64,000 nucleotides of DNA from Nitrospinaceae bacterium (GTDB taxonomy: Bacteria > Nitrospinota > Nitrospinia > Nitrospinales > VA-1): contig JAJDAY010000017.1 of the NCBI GenBank assembly GCA_029261655.1, positions 124,001-188,000 of the forward strand, given 5' to 3'. A program made the position numbers and the translations under genes. Numbering within the stretch: position 1 is the first letter of the stretch; each line of letters begins with the position of its first letter. This document shows, one piece after another, positions 16,878 through 24,557 of the stretch. The notes under the pieces are model-generated. The model saw only the letters and a list, made by a program, of their open reading frames with translations. It did not search any database and was not told where the DNA came from.

Positions 16878-18326
16878 ATGCCTCGTAAACCAACTCTGCA
16901 AAATGTGATAGACAACCTGATCCGGGAATCCCAGTCTCCGTTCAGGGTGGAAGATTTTGCCCGTGAAGTCGAGAAACGGTGGCGCAAAAAGATGTCCAAA
17001 AATTCCTTGAACCATTTGAAAAGAAAGTTGTCCGACCATAAATACATTATTGGTACGGATGCCGATGATTTTCTTCCGTATTCCGCGGTTCTGGAAAAGA
17101 TCCAGCACATTCCCCTGCTCGTTCACCTGGGCAAATTTGAAGTCGATAGAAAATTATTGATTCCCGGTCACAGAATGATTCCTTTCATTTCCAACGATCA
17201 CACGGAACGGGATTTGATTTTTCTGGATCCCGATGGCGAAGAAATTCCCCGATTGAAAAAGAAATTTTGTATCGAAGATGTCATTCATTTTTATCAATAT
17301 GCAGGAGAGAGCCATTTCCCGGATGACATCAATGTCAACGAGTGGATGCCTGGAAAAAGTCAGGTGATGACCACGGCGTGGGACATGCAAAAAATGTTTT
17401 CGACTTACAAATGCAGACTGGGAGACGGCTTGATCGTCAAGCTGGTGGATTACGCCAAAGGCACGTTTCAAATTCAGCCGCTCAATAAAAGCCAGGTGAG
17501 GTCGAAGCAACTCAATATACGGTTTCTCAACGTGGCCTTGGAATCGTCGCTGGTCGGTCTGTATGGTGGCGAAGAGTTTGAGGTCTCGTCCCTGGAAAAA
17601 CAGATTTTGCGCGCGTTTTTTTCGCTGGAAGATAAATTTCTCAATGCTCCGGCCTTTTCATTGACGGATTTTCTGGAGTCTCTCAAGGAAATGAGTGTCG
17701 TCAGTTTTCAGGAAGGAAAAGTTCAACTGGTTCCCAAATGGAAATCGGAAACCCTGGGGCTGGTCAAAGAAGAACCCGCCAGAACCCCCAGGGGGGATCG
17801 CGGTTCTCTTGAGGAAATTTTTCAGGACCTGGGGTTGCCCTTTCACGAATGGGAATTTATTTCTATTCTGTATACGGTGATGGCGTCCGACAAATTCAAG
17901 ATCGAATCCGTGTTCAACCTTCTTTTCGGCGGCCAGGGAGAACTTTTTCTCAACAAGCAACAGCACGATGCTTTTTACCAGAAGTTGCGAGAGTTGTTGC
18001 GCGGGATCTGCGAAGACCTCAAGGAACGCGAATCCAGTTTGATTCAGAATTTGCGGGATAAAAGCGTCGAGGTGAAACTCAGCCTGATCGAGATGCTTCG
18101 ATTTCTCGAAACAAATAAAGTGGGTCTCCAGGACCTGCCCACCGAGACGCTCAATCAGATCATGGATCTGGATAATTTTTGTGTAGAAACTCTCAGGAAG
18201 TTTGCCGACCGGTCCAGTCCGCCGGATTTAAAATTCATCCGCGATGTCAGGCTGGCGCTCAAAATTATTCTTCCGCATCTTGGGCAGTTGGAAGACGAAG
18301 TGTATTCCCGGCTGGGGTTTTACTGA
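16878..18326 (+). CDS. Uncharacterised 482-aa protein with putative N-terminal winged helix
   Basis: I do not recognise this family. The first ~65 residues (VIDNLIRESQSPFRVEDFAR, later NSLNHLKRKLSDHKYIIGTD) have the helix-helix-strand rhythm of a winged-helix or HARE-HTH-like domain. Residues about 85-220 are beta-rich, with the acidic phrase SHFPDDINVNEWMP. Residues about 240-482 are mostly helical with charged heptad-like stretches (ICEDLKERESSLIQNLRDKS). There is no signal peptide, membrane helix, nucleotide-binding loop or Cys cluster. It is therefore a soluble, perhaps DNA- or RNA-associated protein. Its last 7 bp overlap the 3' end of miaB on the other strand. Codon use resembles that of its neighbours. 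Confidence 0.7.
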   Translation: MPRKPTLQNVIDNLIRESQSPFRVEDFAREVEKRWRKKMSKNSLNHLKRKLSDHKYIIGTDADDFLPYSAVLEKIQHIPLLVHLGKFEVDRKLLIPGHRMIPFISNDHTERDLIFLDPDGEEIPRLKKKFCIEDVIHFYQYAGESHFPDDINVNEWMPGKSQVMTTAWDMQKMFSTYKCRLGDGLIVKLVDYAKGTFQIQPLNKSQVRSKQLNIRFLNVALESSLVGLYGGEEFEVSSLEKQILRAFFSLEDKFLNAPAFSLTDFLESLKEMSVVSFQEGKVQLVPKWKSETLGLVKEEPARTPRGDRGSLEEIFQDLGLPFHEWEFISILYTVMASDKFKIESVFNLLFGGQGELFLNKQQHDAFYQKLRELLRGICEDLKERESSLIQNLRDKSVEVKLSLIEMLRFLETNKVGLQDLPTETLNQIMDLDNFCVETLRKFADRSSPPDLKFIRDVRLALKIILPHLGQLEDEVYSRLGFY

Positions 18327-19660
18327 ACCACCGCCTGGCCCTTAAGAGCATGGCCTGCCACCTTCTCCACCCTGACCTTCACGAAGTCCCCCGGTTGAAA
18401 CCTGTTAGCCGTTCCCGGAAAATGGGTTTGCCAGTAATGCGGGGTTCGGCCTTTCATTAAAGTTGTTCCCTGCCGGTTGATTTCGCCTTCTATTAAAACA
18501 TCCACCTCTTTGCCTAGAAATTTTTCCCCGCGCATCGCCGTCAAGCGGTTTTGACATTCGATCGTTCTTTGCAGACGCTCTTTTTTGACGGGTTCGGGAA
18601 CATCGTCCTGGAACTCCGCCGCGGGCGTTCCCGGGCGTGGACTGTAGCAAAACATATAACTGCTGCTGAACTCCACTTGTTCCATGAACCTGAGGGTGTC
18701 TTCAAATTCGCGATCGGTTTCCCCCGGAAAGCCGACAATGATGTCTGTGGAAAGCTCGATATCCGGCGTCCGGGTTTTCAGGGTTTCGATCAGGGCCAGA
18801 TATTCTTCGACCGTGTTGCCCCGGCGCATGGCTTCAAGGACACGGTTGTTGCCGCTTTGCGCCGGGAGGTGCAGGTGATTCACTAAAATGTCGATGTCCG
18901 CGTAGGCCGCAAGCATTTCCTGGGTGACATCTCCGGGATAGCTGGTGGTGAAGCGAAGTCTTTTGACGCCTGGAATCCTGGCGATGCCGTACAAAAGCTG
19001 ATGAAAGGCCACCGGTGTTTTTAAACCTCGCTTGCCATAAGCATTGACATTCTGGCCCAGCAGGATGATTTCTTTTGCGCCCTGTTCCACCTGAGCGCGG
19101 ACTTCGTCGTAAATTTCATTCGCCTCGCGGGATTTTTCCCGACCCCGGGTGAACGGCACCACGCAGAAACTGCAAAACTTGTCGCATCCCTTGATGATAT
19201 TGACGAATGCGCTGGGGTGGGAGTTTGTCCGGCCCTGGCCAGTCACCGGGGGGATGGAATAATTTTTCTTATTATCAAAATCATTCCATACCAGCGGTTT
19301 TTTAGTTTCGAGCACCCGGTCTACAGCAAGCGGGATGTCTTCCACATGGTCGGGACCTAAAATAAAATCGAGACAGGGGATGCGTTTTAAAAGCCGCTCT
19401 CCATCCTGTTGCGCCAGACATCCGGTGAGGCCCATGACAAGACCCGGGTTGGCTTCCTTCAGTGATTTTATGCCGCCAAAAAGGGAAAATATTTTCTGCT
19501 CGGCTTTCTCACGGATGGAACAGGTGTTCACCAGAATCAGGTCTGCGTCTTCCATGTGGGGGGTTCGGGAATAGCCGAAATGAAAAAGCAGGAGTTCCAT
19601 CCGGTCCGAATCCGCGACGTTCATCTGACAACCAAGAGTATCCATATAAACTTGTTTCAT
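18320..19660 (-). CDS. miaB: tRNA-2-methylthio-N6-dimethylallyladenosine synthase (MiaB)
   Basis: A 446-residue radical-SAM methylthiotransferase that adds the 2-methylthio group to i6A37 of tRNAs. All six cluster cysteines are visible: C11, C47 and C81 in the N-terminal UPF0004 domain (auxiliary cluster), and C159, C163 and C166 in the CDKFCSFC radical-SAM motif. The N-terminal phrase DTLGCQMNVADSDRM is diagnostic. A C-terminal TRAM domain (about 375-440) ends in VRVEKVAGHALKGQ. Length and domain order match MiaB and not MtaB or RimO. It is convergent and slightly overlapping with the unknown 482-residue gene. Confidence 0.95.
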   Translation of the reverse strand: MKQVYMDTLGCQMNVADSDRMELLLFHFGYSRTPHMEDADLILVNTCSIREKAEQKIFSLFGGIKSLKEANPGLVMGLTGCLAQQDGERLLKRIPCLDFILGPDHVEDIPLAVDRVLETKKPLVWNDFDNKKNYSIPPVTGQGRTNSHPSAFVNIIKGCDKFCSFCVVPFTRGREKSREANEIYDEVRAQVEQGAKEIILLGQNVNAYGKRGLKTPVAFHQLLYGIARIPGVKRLRFTTSYPGDVTQEMLAAYADIDILVNHLHLPAQSGNNRVLEAMRRGNTVEEYLALIETLKTRTPDIELSTDIIVGFPGETDREFEDTLRFMEQVEFSSSYMFCYSPRPGTPAAEFQDDVPEPVKKERLQRTIECQNRLTAMRGEKFLGKEVDVLIEGEINRQGTTLMKGRTPHYWQTHFPGTANRFQPGDFVKVRVEKVAGHALKGQAVVQ

Positions 19661-20088
19661 GGGGACAGAATGTAAGCGAAATCCTTTCAGGATTCAATGC
19701 AAAAACCCCGCACGCGGGAGGATTCGTGACCGGTATGACTCTGAATCTGAATGACAATCGTTTTTTCTTCCAAAAACCGGTGCCCTAACTGAGGAAGTTT
19801 TCGAGACTTGCCCATCACATCTGGTTGAACAGGGCGACTCAGGGCTATTGTTGAGAGCGGGTGTTTTCCCTAGATAATTGAAAAGTCAGGGGTAGCGATT
19901 TTGATGGGGGTAGATTTTACTTGTGTAATCATATGTTAATTTGTTAAAATATTAATACTTTTAAGTTAAAAGAAAAATATTAATTGACTAATATATTAAC
20001 TTAATTTAGTATTGGGTTATTCCACATAATAAATTTAATCAGACAGTTTTCACCAGTCAACGCCGACTTTTCAGGGAAGGGCAGTGTT
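19661..20088. other. AT-rich intergenic region upstream of the XRE regulator
   Basis: 428 bp between miaB and a small regulator. Bases 19920-20035 are strongly AT-rich and contain three copies of ATATTAA-like words (about 19945, 19977 and 19993) and the palindrome TAATATATTA at 19989-19998. This suggests an operator cluster around the promoter at 19984-20012. The first half (19680-19860) shows nothing coding. Confidence 0.5.
19984..20012 (+). promoter_or_regulatory. Candidate sigma-70 promoter for the XRE gene
   Basis: TTGACT (19984-19989), a 17-bp spacer and TAGTAT (20007-20012) lie about 75 bp before the TTG start at 20089. A 10-bp palindrome (TAATATATTA) overlaps the end of the -35 element, where a repressor, possibly the encoded XRE protein itself, could block RNA polymerase. 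Confidence 0.4.
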
Positions 20089-20307
20089 TTGGATAATTTC
20101 AACAATATCAAACAGGTAAGAGAGTCCCAAATGATGAGCAAGGCTGAGCTGGCGCGTAAAGCCAAGGTGACGGTTCAGACCATTGACCGGATTGAAAAAG
20201 GCAATGATTGTCGATTGGATACCAAGCGGAAAATTATTCTGGCCCTTGGCTATGACCTTTCTGATCGTTCCAGCCTTTTCGATGGCAACGGTGAGTCAAA
20301 GAAATAA
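20089..20307 (+). CDS. Small XRE-family helix-turn-helix regulator
   Basis: A 72-residue protein that is essentially one Cro/CI-type HTH: IKQVRESQMMSKAELARKAK, then VTVQTIDRIEKG as the recognition helix region, and TKRKIILALGYDLSD closing the five-helix fold. The start is TTG at 20089 with GGGAAGGG about 8 bp upstream. It lies 292 bp upstream of pilM on the same strand. It could regulate itself through the palindromic AT-rich repeats upstream, or the pilus operon. No ligand-binding domain is present. Confidence 0.8.
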   Translation: MDNFNNIKQVRESQMMSKAELARKAKVTVQTIDRIEKGNDCRLDTKRKIILALGYDLSDRSSLFDGNGESKK

Positions 20308-20496
20308 TCCCCAGGTTCGAAAAGGGATTTTTGCAAAATGGCTCTTTGGTTACTTGGGACAAAAAGGTTTGGAAGTCGTGAAAGTGTCCATTAATGGTAA
20401 CAGGTGGTGAATTTTGTAGTCGCGGAATTTTATAAAACAAACGGGTTTTTTTAGACAACCCTTTTAGAATTCATAAGTTAAATGTTTTTCGAGGCT

Positions 20497-20513
20497 TTGG
20501 TATAGGGCTTGCT
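20497..20513 (+). promoter_or_regulatory. Sigma-54 promoter-like element upstream of pilM
   Basis: TTGGTATAGGGCTTGCT has the -24 GG and -12 GC separated by exactly 10 bp and matches TTGG-N8-TTGCT. It lies 87 bp before the pilM ATG. The same pattern precedes the two other pilus transcription units in this window, which raises confidence. Confidence 0.6.
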
Positions 20514-20599
20514 TTTTAATAACTCGTTCAAATGATTGAAGATATGCTTACCAACGTGTCTCACGAAACCCGAACGCAGGAAACTCCATAGGACCGTCT

Positions 20600-21679
20600 A
20601 TGTTTTTATCAGAAAAAACTCCTTTACTGGCCATCGATATTGGAACTCATTCCATCAAGATGGCGCAAATATCAGGGTCTAAAAACAAATTTGAATTGAT
20701 GAATTTTTCCATCATGCCTCTTAAAGAGGGTTCCATTGTGGATGGAGTGGTCCAGGAAACGGATGAGGTGGTGGATACGCTGGAAAAAATGCTCAAGGTG
20801 GAAAAGATCGACACGAAATATGCCGTCGCCTCGATCGCGGGGGAAGCCGTTATCATCAAAAAAATTCGCGTCCCCTTGATGTCGGCTGAAGACCTCGCCC
20901 AGAACATTCAAGCGGAGGCGGAGCAATACATTCCATTTGATATTGATGATGTCAGTATAGATTTTCAAATTCTGGACACCAAAGGCAAGCCTTCGGAAGA
21001 AAACCAAAAAGAAGAAACGATGGAAATTCTTCTGGTGGCCGTTCAGAAGGACATCATCGAAAGCAGAATCGACCTTTTGTATGACGTGGGCTTGAGGCCG
21101 GCGATCATCGACCTCGATGTTTTTGCCATGGTCAATGCTTTCGAGCTGGGAGTGGGCTTAAATGCCATGGAACAGGAAGCGATTGCGGTCATTGATCTGG
21201 GAGAATCTTTCACCCATCTGAACATTTTGCAGGATGGCCTGACCGCCTACACGCGCGACATTCCCTTTGGCGGCAGTCTATGCACGAACAAGCTCATGTC
21301 CAAATTTAATTTGCCCTATAAAGAAATCGCCAAACTCAAGTTTGGTGAGATTCCTTCTGAAATAAAAAGTGAAGAGGTGGTCGAGGTCATCGTCAAATCT
21401 TTCGACAAAATTTTGAATGAAGTGCAAAAATCTTTTGAGTTTTTCAGCACCACCTCCAACAGCCAGGTGGAGCGTGTGTTGTTGACCGGAGGCGGAGCTT
21501 TGATATCCGGCGTCGATGGTTTGTTTGCCCACCACCTTGAAACACCGGTCGAAATTTTAAATCCCATGAAGGGAATCAAAGTCAATAAGCGTAAATTTGA
21601 TCAAAAAACAATTGACCGAATGGGTCCTTTATCAACCGTAGCTATTGGTCTTGCCGCCAGAAGGTTTGATTACCAATGA
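20600..21679 (+). CDS. pilM: Type IV pilus inner-membrane platform protein PilM
   Basis: A 359-residue cytoplasmic actin-like ATP-binding protein. It opens with PLLAIDIGTHSIKMAQI (phosphate-1 loop), continues with AVASIAGEAVIIKKIRVP and a central AVIDLGESFTHLNIL (phosphate-2), and ends with RVLLTGGGALISGVDGL (adenosine motif). These are the hallmarks of PilM/FtsA-like proteins. PilM binds the cytoplasmic N-terminus of PilN and links the alignment subcomplex to the motor. It is the first gene of pilMNOPQ-aroB and overlaps pilN by 4 bp (ATGA). Confidence 0.95.
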   Translation: MFLSEKTPLLAIDIGTHSIKMAQISGSKNKFELMNFSIMPLKEGSIVDGVVQETDEVVDTLEKMLKVEKIDTKYAVASIAGEAVIIKKIRVPLMSAEDLAQNIQAEAEQYIPFDIDDVSIDFQILDTKGKPSEENQKEETMEILLVAVQKDIIESRIDLLYDVGLRPAIIDLDVFAMVNAFELGVGLNAMEQEAIAVIDLGESFTHLNILQDGLTAYTRDIPFGGSLCTNKLMSKFNLPYKEIAKLKFGEIPSEIKSEEVVEVIVKSFDKILNEVQKSFEFFSTTSNSQVERVLLTGGGALISGVDGLFAHHLETPVEILNPMKGIKVNKRKFDQKTIDRMGPLSTVAIGLAARRFDYQ

Positions 21680-22353
21680 TTAAAATCAACCTGCACGATT
21701 ACCGGGAAGAAATAAATAGATCGACCATCCAGAAGCATGTCCTGATGTCGGTCTCCGTGGTCATGGGGAGTGTTCTCATGATCCTCTTCAGTCTTCTGAT
21801 CGAAAAAAGCCGGATCAGCAAAGTCGACATGGAGGTCAGGACCTTGCAGTCACAAGTCACAGCTCTTCAGGGGCAAGTGAATCTGGTCAGGAACCTGCAG
21901 GCCCGACAACGACGGGTGAATACGATTCTTACGGGAATAGAAAATCTGCGGGCCAACCAGATGCCGGCCACGCAAACTCTTTATGACGTCAACTTGAGCT
22001 TACCGGAGGAAATCTGGTTGACCAAAATAACCCAGATGGACAAACAGGGACTCTCAAGCGGACAAGTGCCGACAATATTTTTTGACAACCCGGTCGCCAA
22101 TGGTGCGGCGAATACCCCCCAACCGGCAGCGGCCAATACGAAAAAAAAGCCAGCCAAGGAGTTTTTATTGCTGGAAGGTCATGCGCTGGAAGACGATGCG
22201 GTTGCCAGGTTCGTGGAGCGATTGGAGAAAATTCCTTATTTCGATATGGTTTTTTTGTTTAAAACCGAATTGGCCTTGATAGGCAAAACAAAAGTCAGAA
22301 AATTTTCTATTTATTGTTATATGCCTACAACCCAAAATAAAACGGCGGCTTAA
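21676..22353 (+). CDS. pilN: Type IV pilus alignment protein PilN
   Basis: 225 residues with a short cytoplasmic N-terminus containing the PilM-binding motif (MIKINLHDYREE, the INLLPYR-type sequence), one membrane helix at about 24-46, a coiled coil (about 47-85, VRTLQSQVTALQGQVNLVRN) and a periplasmic ferredoxin-like domain. A low-complexity Ala/Pro/Asn stretch (about 140-155) interrupts the periplasmic domain and is an insertion relative to typical PilN. It overlaps pilM and is followed 6 bp later by pilO. Confidence 0.92.
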   Translation: MIKINLHDYREEINRSTIQKHVLMSVSVVMGSVLMILFSLLIEKSRISKVDMEVRTLQSQVTALQGQVNLVRNLQARQRRVNTILTGIENLRANQMPATQTLYDVNLSLPEEIWLTKITQMDKQGLSSGQVPTIFFDNPVANGAANTPQPAAANTKKKPAKEFLLLEGHALEDDAVARFVERLEKIPYFDMVFLFKTELALIGKTKVRKFSIYCYMPTTQNKTAA

Positions 22354-22359
22354 ATCCCC

Positions 22360-23031
22360 ATGATTGAAAAAATTTTTGAAAAGTTACCCTATGAGTTTCT
22401 GGAAAAAGTAAAGGGCGCGCACTTTCTTTTAGCCGGTGCGGGGGTCGGTCTGTTGATGATCTCAGCTTACTTTTTTACCCTGTATCAGGATTCCCAGGTG
22501 GAATTGGCGAAGCTTCAGACTCAAAGAACCCAGATGGCGCAAAAGCTGACCAATCATAAACGGCTTGTGGCTCAAAAAGAATCCATCGCGCAAAACCTTG
22601 CCCACACGACAGGAAGACTCGATGCTGTGAAACAGCAGTTGCCAAGAGAAAAGGACATGCCGGGTTTGCTCAAGGAAGTCTCTGGTTTTGGCAGTGGACG
22701 GGCAACGTTTGACATCACCAAGTTTCAACTTGAGGGTGGCCAGGTGAGTGACTTTTACAAAGAAATTCCTGTGGCCATTACATTGCGCGGGTCGTTTTGG
22801 GACACGTTGGACTTTCTCGATAAAATGCAGAACCGTCTTCAACTGGTCAGCTTTTCTGACTTGAATATGGACCTGCAAAGCGAAAACTTGGCGGGCCGGC
22901 AAGGCGAGCCTGCAATCGTGCGCCATCCGGTGCTCACAAAAATCATCGCAAGCACCTACGCCTATATAGATGAATCGGAAAATAAGGTCGCCCAGCAGGC
23001 GGCAGTTGCCCAGTCAGTGAGCCAAGAGTAA
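22360..23031 (+). CDS. pilO: Type IV pilus alignment protein PilO
   Basis: 223 residues with a single N-terminal membrane helix (about 24-43, LLAGAGVGLLMISAYFFTLY), a coiled coil (about 48-90) and a periplasmic domain containing PVAITLRGSFWDTLDFLDKM, the pattern conserved in PilO. PilO heterodimerises with PilN and connects to PilP. The C-terminal tail is Ala/Gln/Ser-rich. It lies between pilN and pilP in the same operon. Confidence 0.93.
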   Translation: MIEKIFEKLPYEFLEKVKGAHFLLAGAGVGLLMISAYFFTLYQDSQVELAKLQTQRTQMAQKLTNHKRLVAQKESIAQNLAHTTGRLDAVKQQLPREKDMPGLLKEVSGFGSGRATFDITKFQLEGGQVSDFYKEIPVAITLRGSFWDTLDFLDKMQNRLQLVSFSDLNMDLQSENLAGRQGEPAIVRHPVLTKIIASTYAYIDESENKVAQQAAVAQSVSQE

Positions 23032-23057
23032 TAAACCAAGGTTTTGGAGCTTTCAAA

Positions 23058-24548
23058 ATGATATTGGGATCAAATCATCAATCGCCAAAATTCGTGACCG
23101 TCCTGGCGCTTTTCATAATTGCGTTTCTGGGTGTCGCGTCGATTTCCAGCGCTGTTGAAAGTGGAAAACCCGGCTCAGCAAACCGCAAGGCGATGCTCAA
23201 CAAATTTTTGAAATCCGCCGGGGTTGAAAATACCGCTCATAAAATAGATTTTCATGTGTTCGAGGGGCCTCTGTCTCAGTCGCAGTTTCCTCCCGGCCAG
23301 ATCCTGATGATCAAAAACATGATGAGTAGGGTCTATAAGCCCGACGCTTGGTTGCATTCCATCCAGCGGCGCATGTTGATCGACTATCAACCTGCGAGCA
23401 TGAAAGCGTTGGTCAATTGGTATCAGTCGCCTCTCGGCCAAAAAATTGCCCAGGCAGAAATGATGGATCTGAACGCGGGCATGACAGCAGAAAAAAAAGA
23501 TTTCCTGGACCAGTTGAAATATTACCCGCCCAAAGAAACCCGGCTTGAATTCGCGGAGCGATTGGAAACCACGCTGGGAATGACAGATTACAATCTGGAC
23601 ACGTTCTTGATGTTGACGAAGGTTTTGTTTCCTTACAACAACCAGTGGAAGGGACAACCTGAACGAAAAGTGACCAGCAATGTCCGGGACGATAATTTTG
23701 ACCCGGCAAGGGAATATTTTCTGCAGTCATTTTTATACAAATTCCGCAACTTCTCGGACAAAGAACTTTCTCAATACGTCACCTTCGCCACATCTCCAGC
23801 CGGAAAATGGTTTTACCGGTCGTATTTCCGTGGGTCCAGGGACGCGTTGGAGAAAACGTCCGCTGAGTTGAAAAGTCTTCTGGGTTTGATCCAGAAAGAA
23901 ATAATGACAGGCCAGGAATCCGCTTTGTTAAAAGAATTCGCTCCTCCCGGTCAGCGGTTTATTTTTGTTCACATGCGCGATCCGTTCGTTCCTTTGGTGG
24001 ACCCCAAAGAAGGACTCATTCAACCGGATGAAAAAGATGAAACTGAACTGGAGTTTAGAAAATTTGCGGATGAGTTGAAGAGTCTGCCGCAAATTCCCAT
24101 GGAGGTTTTTCGGAATATTAAAAATACCGATCCCAGGCTCTATGCCGATTTGGAACATTTTGGCGGCCTCTTCAGCCAGGAAACAAAAATCGCTTCTATG
24201 AACGAGGACGATTATTTTGACACCGTCAAGAAGTACAAGACCCTCATTCAGAAAGCCAACGATACCAAGCCCAGTATGGTTCTCACTCCTATCCAGACCG
24301 AGTACGACAGTATCAAGCTGGTGGGCGTTATCTGGAAAAACAGCGAAACCATCGCTCTGGTTGAGACCGAAGGCAACAAGGGGCATTCCGTAAAAGAAGG
24401 AGACTTGTTGGGACCGAATTTTGGTGTGGTAGAAACGATCGACAAAAATCAGATGTCCATACTGGAACAATCCCGGGATTATCTGGGTAATATTTTATCG
24501 AATAAGAAACAACTGGAAATTAACAATGAAGTCCCAGAAGAAGGGTGA
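23058..24548 (+). CDS. pilP: Enlarged PilP with N-terminal DUF2059-like region
   Basis: 496 residues, nearly three times the usual PilP (about 170-180). A signal peptide (about 1-34) ends without a lipobox cysteine, although PilP is normally a lipoprotein. Residues about 60-300 are helical with two similar motifs, ALVNWYQSPLGQKIAQAE and YVTFATSPAGKWFYRSY, typical of DUF2059-like domains. PilP proper seems to start at MRDPFVPLVDP (about 306). The C-terminal beta domain (about 410-480) contains IKLVGVIWKNSETIALVETE and GDLLGPNFGVVETI. PilP couples PilNO to the PilQ secretin, and its operon position between pilO and pilQ supports the assignment. Confidence 0.85.
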   Translation: MILGSNHQSPKFVTVLALFIIAFLGVASISSAVESGKPGSANRKAMLNKFLKSAGVENTAHKIDFHVFEGPLSQSQFPPGQILMIKNMMSRVYKPDAWLHSIQRRMLIDYQPASMKALVNWYQSPLGQKIAQAEMMDLNAGMTAEKKDFLDQLKYYPPKETRLEFAERLETTLGMTDYNLDTFLMLTKVLFPYNNQWKGQPERKVTSNVRDDNFDPAREYFLQSFLYKFRNFSDKELSQYVTFATSPAGKWFYRSYFRGSRDALEKTSAELKSLLGLIQKEIMTGQESALLKEFAPPGQRFIFVHMRDPFVPLVDPKEGLIQPDEKDETELEFRKFADELKSLPQIPMEVFRNIKNTDPRLYADLEHFGGLFSQETKIASMNEDDYFDTVKKYKTLIQKANDTKPSMVLTPIQTEYDSIKLVGVIWKNSETIALVETEGNKGHSVKEGDLLGPNFGVVETIDKNQMSILEQSRDYLGNILSNKKQLEINNEVPEEG

Positions 24549-24557
24549 GGAGCCATC

